Below, one piece after another: positions 37,369 to 47,700 of a stretch of DNA of 64,000 nucleotides (the stretch's first letter is position 1; every line of letters begins with the position of its first letter). Both the position numbers and the translations under genes were made by a program. A model generated the notes under the pieces. That model was given only the letters and a program-made list of their open reading frames with translations, was not told the DNA's origin and ran no database searches. This DNA is from Phycisphaeraceae bacterium. GTDB taxonomy: Bacteria > Planctomycetota > Phycisphaerae > Phycisphaerales > UBA1924. The DNA lies in the NCBI GenBank assembly GCA_015200025.1, contig CP054186.1:1736001-1800000 (forward strand), read 5' to 3'.

Positions 37369-40300
37369 TCACGCCCGCCGCGGCTCGGCCGGCGTGGACG
37401 CGTCCTCCGCCCGCATCGACGCGAGCGCCCGGCGCAGAGGCCCCGGGCGGGACTCGTGGGCCGGCGTGTCTCGGATCGGGGACTCGTCGGCGGGAGCGCC
37501 GGGAGGGGCGGTGGCGGCCGAGGCGGGGATGGAGCCGTCGTGCCCGACCTGGTCGAACCGGACGCTGACGCGCTTGCTGACGCCGCGTTCCTGCATGGTC
37601 ACGCCGTAGAGCCGGTCGACCCGCTGCATCGTCCGCTTGTTGTGCGTGATGACGATGAAGTGAGAGCGGTCGGTGAACTGGCGGATGACGGTGTTGAAGC
37701 GTTCGACGTTGGCCTCGTCGAGCGCGGCGTCGACCTCGTCGAGCACGCAGAAGCACGAGGGCTTGCTCCGGAAGATCGCCATCAGGAGCGCCACCGCGGT
37801 GAGTGTCTTCTCGCCGCCCGAGAGCTGGCTGATCGAGCGGGGCTCCTTGCCCGGGGGCTTGGCGATGATCTCGATGCCCGACTCGAGGAGGTCCACCTCG
37901 TCGGTTTGCACCCGCTCCCCGTCGATCTCGCGGACGAGCGGCATGAGCCGCACCTCGGCCTTGCCCCCGCCGAAGAGACGCCGGAACATCCCCTGTTCTC
38001 CCCCGAAGTTCTCGCGGATCCGCTCGAACACGTCGGTGAACCGCTCGCGGGAGGCGGTGTTGAGCCGCTCGATGAGGTCGGCCAGCGTCGTGCACGCCCC
38101 GTCGATATCCGCGACCTGGCGGATGAGTTCCTCGTTCCGCCCCGCCAGTGTCGCCTCTTCCTCGATCGAATCGAGGTTGACGTTGCCCAGGGCGCGGACC
38201 TGCTCACGCAGCGTGTCGATCTCGGCCTGCGCGGCCGCGTGATCCACGCGGGGCACGCCCGACGCGATCAGCCCGCGGTACTCCGCCGCGGCCGAGGGCA
38301 GGTCGAGCGATAAGCCCTCGCGGGCCCGGTCCTCGTAGTTCTGCCGGCGGACTTCCGACTCGCGGCGCGATGTTTCCAGCCCGTGCCACCGGCGGTCGGC
38401 CTCCGTCGCGGCACGCCGGCACGCGCCCACCCGCTCGCCCGCCTCCGCGCACCTCGCCTCGGCCAGCGCCAGCGAGCCCGAGAGCGACGCGACCTCGCGG
38501 GAGGCCCGCTCGGCGTCCACCGCCGCTTCCGCGGCCTCGTTGCGGGCCCGGTCCAACGACGCCACGTGCTCGGCCATCCGGGCCTGCGACGAGGCGAGGT
38601 CCAGGTGGAGGTCGTTGAGCCGGCGTTGCAGGTCCTCGCGGGCGTGCTCGAGCCGCAGCGATTCGCGTTTCGCCGCCGCCAGTTGCTCCGACGCCGTCCC
38701 CGCGTCGACCCGCGACGCCGTGGCCTGCTCCGTCGCCGATTCGACCCGCAGGGCCGCACGCCTCGCCTCGGCCTCGAGCTCCGCGAGCACGGACGCCTGC
38801 TCCCCGTGCAGACGGGACAGGCTCTCGTACCTCGACCGCATCTGCTCCCGCTCGGCGTCGAGCTTCGCCGCACGCTCCACCAGCGTCGACAGCTCCTGGT
38901 CCATGTCCGCCAGTTCTCGCCCGAGGCGTTCGGCCTCCGCCGTCAGACGTTCGTGCCGCGCCTGCTCGCCCGCCGACCGGCGTTGCTGTTCCGCCAGCGA
39001 CGAAAGAACCTCGCCCAGGTGCGCCGAGATCGACGCCGCTTCCGCGTCGACCGACGCCAACGCCCCCCGTTCGGCCTCGATCTTCGCCCGGAGTTCGGCC
39101 AGGCGCGACGACAACTCGATCAGCTCGTTCCGCCGCGCGATGACGCCCGCGCCCTCGCCCTCGGAGGACATCGGGCCCGCCGACACGCGACCGTCCGGCT
39201 CGAGCACCTCGCCCGCGGCCGTCACGAACCGGCACCCCCGCATCGGGCCCGACGCCAGGAGGAACGCCGTGTCCAGATCCTTGACGGCGTACGTCCGCCC
39301 CACCAGCCGGTCCAGCAACGCCTCGATCGCCGGCGCGTGCAGATTCAGCCCCGAACGCCTCGCCCGGATCAGCCCCCTCACCGACCGCACCGCGCCCGCA
39401 CGCCCGAGGTACGGCGGCAATAACCCGGGATCCTCCGACAGGCTCCCGGGCGAGCCCCGCTCCTGCGCCGCGGCGCCGTGTCGGGCCACAAGGATGGTGA
39501 CTCGGCCCGGGATCTTCGCCAGGTCGTCCGCCGGGGGAAGGCCGAGCGCCGATTCAACCACCAACGCCTGGAGGATCGGGCCCAGCGCCGCCTCGACGAT
39601 CCCCGCGTCGGCCGACCCCGTGTCGATCAGGTCCGCCAGGGCGCCCATGACCCCCGTGAAGCCCTCCCCGCGGTCCCGCATCTCCAGCACGCGTTGGACC
39701 GCCTCGGCGTACCCCGCGCGCGACGCCGACAGCTCGTCGAGCGTCGAGCGTCGGCTCTCGAGCCGCACCGCCTGCTGCTCGAGGTCCTGCACCACCCCAG
39801 CCCGGGCGCCGCGGTCGGCGCCCAGGGCCCCGAGCCGCTCCCGCGCACTCGCCGCGTCGGCCTCGAGCGACGACGCCCGCTCCTGAGCCTCCCCGAGCGC
39901 CCGCTGAGCCTCGGCCGACTGCGCGAGCGAGCGCTCGCGCGCCTCGCGGACCGCCCCCGCCTTGGACCGGAGCCGCTCGGATTGTTCGCGAGACGCCTCG
40001 GACCGCCTCGCGTCCGCCTCGATCGTCGCCCAGAGCCCCGACCGCTCGCGGTCGATCCTCGACAACGTGGATCGTTGTTCTCCGGCCGCCTGCTGCTTCT
40101 CGTTGAGCGCCACGAGCGCCGCCGCCCGCTCCTCGCTCGCCCGAGACAACGACGCCTCGGCGACCGCCACCCGCTCCGCCAGCACGCCCACCGCCGAGGC
40201 CTGCGACGCCACCTGCGCCTCGTTCTCCCCCAGCCTCGCCTCGACCTCCGTCAAGCGGGCCCGGTCCGCCTCGCGGCGACGCTCGCCCTCCGCGATCGAA

Positions 40301-41373
40301 CGCTCCGCGATCGAGGCCCTCTGCCCCGCCTGCTCCGACCTGAGCATCGCCCCCGAGCGGTCGTGCTCGGCTCGCCGGGCCGCGTCCGAGAGTCGCTGCC
40401 GCTCGTGGTCCGCCGATTGCTTGGACGCCTCGGCCTCCTCCAACGCCGCCGCCGAGCCCGACCGCGCCGAGTCCGCCGCCGCCTGCTCGGCGCTCAGACG
40501 CTCGATCTCGACCATCAGCAGGTCGTACTGGTCCAGCGCCACCGCGCAGCGCCACGCCGACAGCTGCCCGTCCAGGTCGATGAACCGCCTCGCCTTGACG
40601 GCCTGCCCCTTGACGATCCGCAGACGCCGCTCCGTGCTCTCCAGTTGCTCGCGCGTCTGGACCAGGTTGGTCTGCGCCTTCTCGAGCTTTCGCTCGGCCT
40701 CGACCCGGCGCTGCTTGTATTTCGCGACCCCTGCCGCCTCCTCGAAGATCGTCCGGCGTTCCTGCGGGCTCGCCAGCAGCATCGCGTCAACCTTCCCCTG
40801 CTCGATGATCGAGTACGCGTCCGCCCCGATCCCGGTATCGAGGAACAACTCGCGGATGTCGCGCAGCCTCGCCGTCCGGCCGTTGATCAGGTACTTGCTC
40901 GTCCCGTCACGGTACAGCCGACGCTCCACCTCGACCACGTCCGTGTCGATCGGGAGCCCGCGCCGGCCCCGAGCCGCCATCTCGATCCCTTCCTCACCGG
41001 GGACCGCCGGCGAAGTCTCCTCCGCCACCGCCCCCGGGGCGTCGAGCTCCGGCGCGGCGCCATCCGCCACGCCGCCCGCGGGCCACGCGCCCGGCGCCGC
41101 CGGATCGATCAACGGGTTGTCGAACGTCAGCGTGACGCTCGCCATGCCCCCGGGCTTGCGCCCCGCGCTCCCCGCGAAGATCACGTCCAGCATCTCCGTC
41201 CCGCGGAGGCTCTTGCTCGAACGCTCCCCCAACACCCACTTGATCGAATCGACGATGTTGCTCTTCCCGCACCCGTTGGGCCCCACCACGCCCGTGACCT
41301 CCGAGTCGAACGTGAAGTCCGTCGGGTCGGCGAACGACTTGAACCCCGCCAGCGTCAGTTTCCTCAGCCGCAT
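37369..41373 (-). CDS. smc: Chromosome segregation protein SMC
   Basis: The 1334-residue protein is longer than the usual ~1180. The N-terminal head has Walker A GPNGCGKS (31-38). Long coiled coils flank a hinge around 530-690 ([16 protein letters not shown] ... [23 protein letters not shown]). The C-terminal head has the signature [18 protein letters not shown] and Walker [23 protein letters not shown] with ScpAB compacts and segregates chromosomes. An Ala/Gly/Pro-rich insert of about 50 residues interrupts the N-terminal head just before [15 protein letters not shown] 41373 has a perfect GGAGG upstream. scpA/scpB are not here. Confidence 0.95.
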   Translation of the reverse strand: MRLRKLTLAGFKSFADPTDFTFDSEVTGVVGPNGCGKSNIVDSIKWVLGERSSKSLRGTEMLDVIFAGSAGRKPGGMASVTLTFDNPLIDPAAPGAWPAGGVADGAAPELDAPGAVAEETSPAVPGEEGIEMAARGRRGLPIDTDVVEVERRLYRDGTSKYLINGRTARLRDIRELFLDTGIGADAYSIIEQGKVDAMLLASPQERRTIFEEAAGVAKYKQRRVEAERKLEKAQTNLVQTREQLESTERRLRIVKGQAVKARRFIDLDGQLSAWRCAVALDQYDLLMVEIERLSAEQAAADSARSGSAAALEEAEASKQSADHERQRLSDAARRAEHDRSGAMLRSEQAGQRASIAERSIAEGERRREADRARLTEVEARLGENEAQVASQASAVGVLAERVAVAEASLSRASEERAAALVALNEKQQAAGEQRSTLSRIDRERSGLWATIEADARRSEASREQSERLRSKAGAVREARERSLAQSAEAQRALGEAQERASSLEADAASARERLGALGADRGARAGVVQDLEQQAVRLESRRSTLDELSASRAGYAEAVQRVLEMRDRGEGFTGVMGALADLIDTGSADAGIVEAALGPILQALVVESALGLPPADDLAKIPGRVTILVARHGAAAQERGSPGSLSEDPGLLPPYLGRAGAVRSVRGLIRARRSGLNLHAPAIEALLDRLVGRTYAVKDLDTAFLLASGPMRGCRFVTAAGEVLEPDGRVSAGPMSSEGEGAGVIARRNELIELSSRLAELRAKIEAERGALASVDAEAASISAHLGEVLSSLAEQQRRSAGEQARHERLTAEAERLGRELADMDQELSTLVERAAKLDAEREQMRSRYESLSRLHGEQASVLAELEAEARRAALRVESATEQATASRVDAGTASEQLAAAKRESLRLEHAREDLQRRLNDLHLDLASSQARMAEHVASLDRARNEAAEAAVDAERASREVASLSGSLALAEARCAEAGERVGACRRAATEADRRWHGLETSRRESEVRRQNYEDRAREGLSLDLPSAAAEYRGLIASGVPRVDHAAAQAEIDTLREQVRALGNVNLDSIEEEATLAGRNEELIRQVADIDGACTTLADLIERLNTASRERFTDVFERIRENFGGEQGMFRRLFGGGKAEVRLMPLVREIDGERVQTDEVDLLESGIEIIAKPPGKEPRSISQLSGGEKTLTAVALLMAIFRSKPSCFCVLDEVDAALDEANVERFNTVIRQFTDRSHFIVITHNKRTMQRVDRLYGVTMQERGVSKRVSVRFDQVGHDGSIPASAATAPPGAPADESPIRDTPAHESRPGPLRRALASMRAEDASTPAEPRRA

Positions 41374-41563
41374 CCCGGCAACCTCCATGCCGCCCGCGAC
41401 GCCCAGCGTCCGGCCGGCCCTCACCCCGACAGCCGTTACCCCGTCAAAGACCCAAACCCGCTTTGAACACTACCGCTCGTGTAGGGCCTCTCGGCCAGAC
41501 ACGATAGAGAGTAGCAAAGGGCGCAACGCCGTGGTGTGACCCGCGGGCCATCCGGACGGGATT

Positions 41564-43594
41564 TCAGGGCTTGGGCGGGGTGGTGCCCGCGCCGGGCCGG
41601 ACGATGGGCACGACCCTGGGCTTGGGGCTCTCGGCGGGGGTGACGGCGCGCTGGTCGGCTTCCGCCGGGGTCCGCGGGCCGTCGGGCTGCTGGAAGAGCA
41701 ACATCTCTTCCCGCTCCTTGGGGGTCTCGGGGCGGACCCGCCCGATCGGGGACTTGGCCGCTTCGAGGATCTCCGCGCGGAGCTTGTCCGTCTCGGTCGC
41801 GAAGGCGCAGTCCACCCCACGCTGCTGGTGCAGGCTGAACAGCACGCCCACGATCTCCGAATAGGAAAGGTTGAGCCCCGGGGTGGGGTCCTCGGGCGTA
41901 GGCCGGCGGGCCAGGAACCGGATCAGGCCCGGGAGGTCGGCCTCCACGTCCTGCCGGTAGGTCCGCCCCGAGCGGTAATCGCGGTAATACAGGCTGTGCT
42001 TGGAACTCTCCGAGTCGGCGGAGATCATGAGCCGGTCCGACCACGCCGACGCGAGCATCGGGGTGTTCATCTTCAGGTCGTTCCCGAAGAGCACGATCTT
42101 GGGCTGCCCTTGCTGGGTGATATAGATGAGCGGGTCGCCCACGGGCACCACGTCGAGGTGGAACTTGTCCCCGATGACCTCGCGCGAGACGCCCTGGAGG
42201 TTCCCGGGGGGGATCGCCCCGCGGAGCAGCACGTCCAGGTGCGAGGGCTGGTCGAGGCTGTCCGAGGCGTCGCTCCGCAGCCCCGCCACGGCACGCCGAA
42301 CCGCCACGCCCTGCGCCCGCCTCGCCAGCGATTCGTACGCCGCCACCCGGACCAACAACTCCCGCGATTCGAGCAGCCGGCGCAGCCCGATGTCGATATT
42401 CGGCCCGCCCCGCACGCCCGCGAGCAGGGCGATGGCGTCGAGCCGCTCCGCCCCGGCGCCGCGGGTCGCCAGGTCGAGCAGGTGCTCGGCCGACTGGTGA
42501 TCCCCCAGCCTCGCCCCCGCGCGCAACGCCGCGAGCCGGGGGACCTGGTCCGGCTCGTCGTACAACTCGCGCAGGAACCGCACCGCCGGATCGCCCCCGA
42601 TGGCCTCGAGGCAATAGCTCAGCTCGTACGCCATCCAGGGCTGCTCGCGCAGCGCCTCGGCGTACCGCTTCGCGTACGCCGACGGGGCCGTGTAATCGAC
42701 CTGCATGTTCCGCACGATGTTGATGAACTCCGCGGGCTCCTCCGTGAAACTCGGGGGGATGTTGAGCGCGATCGATTGCCCGCTCCGTCCCATCGCCGTC
42801 TTGGTCCGCTGCCCGGGCTCCTCGGGGAACCGCGTGTTGATCGCCTCGACGATCCGCCTCGCCCGCGCGTGGCTCTCCTCGTCGAGCGCCAACTCCAGCT
42901 TCAGCGGCTCGACCACCCGCCCCCCGCCCAAGACCCGCCCCGCGCGGCGGAACACCCCGTCCGCGTCCACCGCCGGGTCCGCGAACGGGTTGATGAACAC
43001 CGGGCCCCCCGCCGTCGCCAGGCGCCGGCCCCTCAGACCCCCGATCGTGCCCGGCTCGCCCGACTGGATAAAGAGGTCCGTCCTCCACAGCCGCCCGCCC
43101 TCGAGGCTCGTCGCGTTGATCGCCCGCACGTACGCGTCGAACGTCTTGCCCGCGGGCGCCGCGGGCGGGATCGCCGCCTGCACCAGCACCACCGCCACGT
43201 TCTTGTCGCGCAGCAGATCCCGCGCGGATTTCCCGTGGATCGCCCACCCCTGATAGTCCGTCGAGGCGTCGATCCCGCGGAGCGCCATCTCACGCTCCAT
43301 CTGCGACGCCAGCGATTCATCCAGCGTCCCGCCACCGGTCCCGTTGAGCCCCACCACGAGCCCGTACCCGAACACCAGCACCGGCTCGGTCCCGTTGAGC
43401 GACGCCGACGCCCCGATCGTGTTCGACAACACCGCCGGCACGTCGCGGACGATCGGCTCGGCCCGCCGCGTCGGCCTGGGGTCCGATTCGCACCCCACGC
43501 CCCACCCCATGCCCCACCCCAAACCCCACACGCTCACCACCGCCGCCGCCACCCACGACCGTGTCCGCGCTGGGGCGGTGATTCGTCCTGCCAT
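41564..43594 (-). CDS. FlgI (flagellar P-ring)-like lipoprotein
   Basis: The 676-residue protein begins with a lipoprotein signal (hydrophobic W/G-rich, GWGVGC). A FlgI-like domain follows: PVLVFGYGLVVGLNGTGGG, KNVAVVLVQAAIPPAAPAGKTFDAYVRAI, SLEGGRLWRTDLF. Residues ~320-480 contain HEAT-like helical repeats (ALRAGARLGDHQSAEHLLDLATR) absent from classical FlgI (~350 residues). The end is Pro/Thr-rich. Classical FlgI forms the periplasmic P-ring, but a lipid anchor, the extra domain and the absence of other flagellar genes leave its role open. The start at 43594 has GGAG upstream; 43609 is an alternative. Confidence 0.75.
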   Translation of the reverse strand: MAGRITAPARTRSWVAAAVVSVWGLGWGMGWGVGCESDPRPTRRAEPIVRDVPAVLSNTIGASASLNGTEPVLVFGYGLVVGLNGTGGGTLDESLASQMEREMALRGIDASTDYQGWAIHGKSARDLLRDKNVAVVLVQAAIPPAAPAGKTFDAYVRAINATSLEGGRLWRTDLFIQSGEPGTIGGLRGRRLATAGGPVFINPFADPAVDADGVFRRAGRVLGGGRVVEPLKLELALDEESHARARRIVEAINTRFPEEPGQRTKTAMGRSGQSIALNIPPSFTEEPAEFINIVRNMQVDYTAPSAYAKRYAEALREQPWMAYELSYCLEAIGGDPAVRFLRELYDEPDQVPRLAALRAGARLGDHQSAEHLLDLATRGAGAERLDAIALLAGVRGGPNIDIGLRRLLESRELLVRVAAYESLARRAQGVAVRRAVAGLRSDASDSLDQPSHLDVLLRGAIPPGNLQGVSREVIGDKFHLDVVPVGDPLIYITQQGQPKIVLFGNDLKMNTPMLASAWSDRLMISADSESSKHSLYYRDYRSGRTYRQDVEADLPGLIRFLARRPTPEDPTPGLNLSYSEIVGVLFSLHQQRGVDCAFATETDKLRAEILEAAKSPIGRVRPETPKEREEMLLFQQPDGPRTPAEADQRAVTPAESPKPRVVPIVRPGAGTTPPKP

Positions 43595-43898
43595 CGTGCG
43601 CTGCTCCATTCCGGGCCCGCTCAACCCGCGGGGGGCCGTGACCACCACTGTATGAGCAGCCCCGCATCCCCGACCCGGGGCCGCGGCGGGCGTGCCGTCC
43701 CGCGTTAGACACCCGCCCCGGGGCGGGGTTCGGGCCGACGCCCGGAGTTTTCCACCGCCCCCGATCCGTGGGGCTGGGTCTTTTCCCGGGTTGTTCACCC
43801 CGCCCGCGAATCCCGCGCCCCGCGATCAACTCTCCAACACACGGAAACCGCGACGAAACCACGACTTACGTCCAATCGACAGGACGTGCACAGATCAT

Positions 43899-43946
43899 CC
43901 TCAGCATTTTGTGCCTCGGACCCCTTGCAGACACGATCTGTAGTGG
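43899..43946 (+). promoter_or_regulatory. Pair of NrdR-box-like operators
   Basis: Two 16-bp sites (43899-43914 and 43931-43946) resemble the NrdR consensus ACACWATATATWGTGT with about 10 and 12 matches by eye. They are spaced 32 bp start to start, the three-helical-turn spacing known for NrdR. The second fills exactly the spacer between the -35 and -10, so binding would block RNA polymerase. Confidence 0.6.
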
Positions 43947-43952
43947 TATCCT
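43925..43952 (+). promoter_or_regulatory. Candidate promoter of the dcd-nrdJ operon
   Basis: TTGCAG (43925-43930) and TATCCT (43947-43952) are separated by 16 bp. Transcription would start near 43960, about 140 nt upstream of dcd. Confidence 0.55.
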
Positions 43953-44071
43953 GTCCTCTCGCTCGTGGATTGGTGTACAGAAACCGGGTGCGTCAGCCGA
44001 TGAAATCTGGACTTTGTCAGCCCGGTCTTTCTCCTAACCTTCGAACTCGGTAATCGATCGCGTCATGGGGG

Positions 44072-44091
44072 CCTCCGTGGTCCCGTGGAGG
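44072..44091 (+). promoter_or_regulatory. Hairpin that can mask the dcd ribosome binding site
   Basis: CCTCC (44072-44076) is complementary to GGAGG (44087-44091), which is part of the GGAGGAG ribosome binding site of dcd. A 5-bp stem with a 10-nt loop could lower translation initiation. Confidence 0.35.
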
Positions 44092-44097
44092 AGTTGC

Positions 44098-44676
44098 GTG
44101 CCCGTTTTGTCCGACCGCCAGATCCGCCGGCTCGTCACGATCGAGCCGTTCGAGGACGCCGTGAAGCGTCCCGGGCGGATCTCGTACGGCGTGTCGTCGT
44201 ACGGGTACGACGTGCGGGTGGGGACGCGGTTCAAGATCTTCACGCCCACGCCCCGCAGCGGGGACATCGCCGTCGTCGACCCCAAGCGGTTCTCCGACGA
44301 CATGATGGTCGAGGTGGACGTCTCGGGCAAGCCCGCGGGCGAGCAGTGCGTGATCATCCCGCCCAACTCGTTCGCGCTGTGCGAGACGGTCGAGTACCTC
44401 GCGATCCCGCGCGACGTCCTGGCGATCTGCGTGGGCAAGAGCACGTACGCCCGGTGCGGGCTGATCGTCAACGTCACGCCCCTCGAGCCCGAGTGGCGCG
44501 GGAAGGTGACGCTCGAGATCAGCAACACGACCCCGCTCCCGGCCAAGGTCTACGCCAACGAGGGGATCGCCCAGCTGGTCTTCCTCAAGGCCGACGAGGT
44601 GTGCGAGACGAGTTACGCGGACAAGGCGGGGAAGTACCAGGACCAGGGTGGGTTGACGTTACCGAAAGTGGATTGA
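44098..44676 (+). CDS. dcd: dCTP deaminase
   Basis: The 192-residue trimeric enzyme deaminates dCTP to dUTP (some members also release pyrophosphate to give dUMP), supplying thymidylate synthesis. Conserved stretches are [42 protein letters not shown] and the end [16 protein letters not shown]. The GTG at 44098 was chosen for GGAGGAG upstream and the canonical N-terminus; an ATG at 44065 lacks a binding site. nrdJ follows after 68 bp, so the pair forms a deoxynucleotide supply operon, probably under NrdR. Confidence 0.95.
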   Translation: MPVLSDRQIRRLVTIEPFEDAVKRPGRISYGVSSYGYDVRVGTRFKIFTPTPRSGDIAVVDPKRFSDDMMVEVDVSGKPAGEQCVIIPPNSFALCETVEYLAIPRDVLAICVGKSTYARCGLIVNVTPLEPEWRGKVTLEISNTTPLPAKVYANEGIAQLVFLKADEVCETSYADKAGKYQDQGGLTLPKVD

Positions 44677-44744
44677 GCGTCGGGCCCGGGCAGCGGACGC
44701 CCCGGCCCGGCGTCGCACGCGTGCCCCGGCGCACGAGAAGTGGG

Positions 44745-47700
44745 ATGCCGATGAAGATCACTCGAAAGTTCACCAAGGACGGGCAGGACCCCTTCGCGAC
44801 GGTCGAGTGGGTCACGCGTTCGTCGAGGATCACCAACCCCGACGGGTCGGTGGTCTTCGAGATGAAGGACGCCCTGGTCCCCTCGACGTGGAGCCAGCTG
44901 GCGACCGACATCATGGTCTCCAAGTACTTCCGCAAGGCCGGCGTCCCCCAGCCCGACGGGACAACGGGCCCCGAGAAGTCGGCCCAGCAGGTGATCCACC
45001 GCCTCGCCGGGTGCTGGCGTCACTGGGGCGAGACCCACGGGTACTTCGATTCCAAGGCCGACGCCCAGGCCTTCTACGACGAGCTCGCGTACATGATGGT
45101 GCACCAGATGGCGGCGCCCAACAGCCCGCAATGGTTCAACACCGGGCTCAACTGGGCCTACGGCATCAACGGCCCGGCCCAGGGCCACTGGGTCGTCGAC
45201 CCCAAATCCGGCGAGCCCGAGCTCGCCGCCGACGCCTACACCCACCCCCAACCCCACGCCTGCTTCATCCAGAGCGTCGACGACGACCTCGTCAGCGAGG
45301 GCGGGATCATGGACCTGTGGGTCCGCGAGGCCCGCCTCTTCAAATACGGCAGCGGGACCGGCACCAACTTCAGCCACCTCCGGGCCGAGGGCGAGAAACT
45401 CTCCGGCGGCGGGCGCAGCAGCGGCCTCATGTCGTGGCTCCGCATCGGCGACCGCGCCGCCTCCGCCATCAAGAGCGGGGGCACGACCCGCCGCGCCGCC
45501 AAGATGGTCTGCCTCGACATGGACCACCCCGACATCGAGGATTTCATCAACTGGAAGGTCCGCGAGGAGATCAAGGTCCGCGCGATGGTCGAGGGGCTCC
45601 GCCTCCTCAAAAAGAACGACGCCGAGATCGCCCGGGCCTGCGACTGCCTGAAGCTCACGCTCGATTACGACTTCAACGGGGAGGCCTACGCGACCGTCTC
45701 GGGCCAGAACAGCAACAACTCGGTCCGCGTGCCCGACGCCTTCTTCAAGGCCGTCGACGACGACGCCGAATGGACGACCTACTGGCGGACCCGGCACGCC
45801 CCGGCCAAGACGCTGCGGGCCCGCGGGCTGTGGGACCAGGTCTGCGAGGCGGCGTGGCGCTGCGCCGACCCGGGCGTGCAGTTCGACACGACCATCAACG
45901 CGTGGCACACCTGCCCCGGCGCCGGGCGCATCAACGCCAGCAACCCGTGCTCCGAGTACATGTTCCTCGACAACACGGCGTGCAACCTCGCGTCCCTCAA
46001 CGTGCTCAAGTTCTACAACCCCGCCACCCGCGCCTTCGACGTCGAACGCTACGAGCACGCCTGCGACCTGTGGACCGTCGTCCTCGAGATCAGCGTCCTG
46101 ATGGCCGCGTTCCCCAGCCGCCCGATCGCCGAGCTCTCGTACCGCTACCGCACGCTCGGCCTGGGATACGCGAACCTGGGGGCCATGCTGATGCAGGCGG
46201 GGATCGCCTACGACAGCGACGAGGCCCGGGCCGTCTGCGCGATGCTCTCGGCCGTCATGACCGGGCGCTCCTACCGCCGCTCCGCCCTGCTCGCCGCCGA
46301 GCACGGGCCCTTCGCCGGGTTCGCGGCCGACCGCGACAACATGCTCCGCGTCATCCGCAACCACCGCCACGCCGCCAAGGGTGAACCCCGCGAGAGCGTG
46401 GCGTACGAAGACCTGACCATCCGCCCCGTCCCGATCGATCACGCGATCGTCAAGGCCGGACGCGTCGCGCTCTCCAACGCGGACGCCCTCCTGGGCCGGT
46501 CGGTCGCCGTGTGGGACGAGGCCCTCGACCTGGGCGAACGCCACGGGTACCGCAACGCCCAGGTCACCGTCATCGCCCCGACGGGGACCATCGGCCTCCT
46601 GATGGACTGCGATACCACGGGCGTCGAGCCCGATTTTGCCCTCGTCAAGTTCAAGAAACTCGCCGGCGGCGGGTACTTCAAGATCGTCAACGAGAGCGTC
46701 GCCCCCGCCCTGGTCGCGATGGGGTACACCAAGGACCAGATCGCCGAGATCATGACCTACATCCTCGGCCGCCTCCGCCTCGACGCCCCGCTGCCCAAGG
46801 GCGTCAAGGGCGCCGGCAAGGGCGAGACCCTCGCCGAATGGCTCCACGCCAAGGGTGTCTCCATCGAGGCCCTCAAGGCCATCGAGGCCTCGCTCCCCGG
46901 CGTGTTCGAGATCGGGTTCGCCTTCGCCGCGTGGAGCGTGGGCGACGAGACCCTCAACGCCCTGGGAATCAACCCCGAGAAGGCCAAGGCCGACCCGACA
47001 TTCAACCTGCTCAAGGCCCTGGGCCTCACCCACGCCCAGATCGACGAGCTCAACACCGTCGTCTGCGGGACCCAGACCATCGAGGGGGCGCCCCACGTCA
47101 AGCCCCAGCACCTCCCCGTCTTCGACTGCGCCAACACCTGCGGCAAGCTCGGGACTCGCTTCATCGCCCCCGAGGGGCACATCCGCATGATGGCCGCCGC
47201 CCAACCCTTCATCTCCGGGGCCATCAGCAAGACCATCAACCTCCCCAACTCGGCGACCGTCGGCGACATCGCCCGGTGCTACCGCCTCTCCTGGGAACTG
47301 GGCCTCAAGGCCAACGCCCTCTACCGCGACGGGTGCAAGCTCAGCCAGCCCCTCAGCAGCACGAGCGATCAGGAAAAGTCCAAGGACGGGGGCACGGAGG
47401 CCCCCGCCGTGGGCCCTACCACCCTGGGCCCGGTCGCCCAGGACGCCCCGACCTCGAGCCCCCAGGCCGCGGCGGCCACCCTGGCGGATGCGGCCTCGAG
47501 CGGGGCGGTTGTCCCTGACGGGACCCTCCAGGGCCTCCCACCCAAGCCCCACCGCCGGCGACTCCCCGACACCCGCCGGAGCATCACCCACAAGTTCAAC
47601 GTCGCCGGGCACGAGGGCTACCTCACCGTCGGGCTCTACGACGACGGCCGCCCCGGCGAGCTCTTCATCACCATGAGCAAGGAAGGCTCCACCATGGGCG

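Larger units (their letters stand above)
43595..44097 (+). promoter_or_regulatory. Regulatory gap upstream of dcd-nrdJ
   Basis: No gene is seen in this 503-bp divergent gap. The left two-thirds is GC-rich without clear signals. The AT-richer part (43860-44040) holds a promoter and two NrdR-box-like sites. Downstream is a ~140-nt leader with a possible long-range stem (ACCGGG 43982-43987 with CCCGGT 44020-44025, followed by CTTTCTCCT) and a hairpin over the ribosome binding site. No cobalamin riboswitch box was found. Confidence 0.55.

Noticed and set aside
43595..44097. Cobalamin riboswitch before the B12-dependent reductase operon
   Set aside because: No B12-box-like sequence or matching fold could be found by eye; NrdR-like boxes explain the region better.
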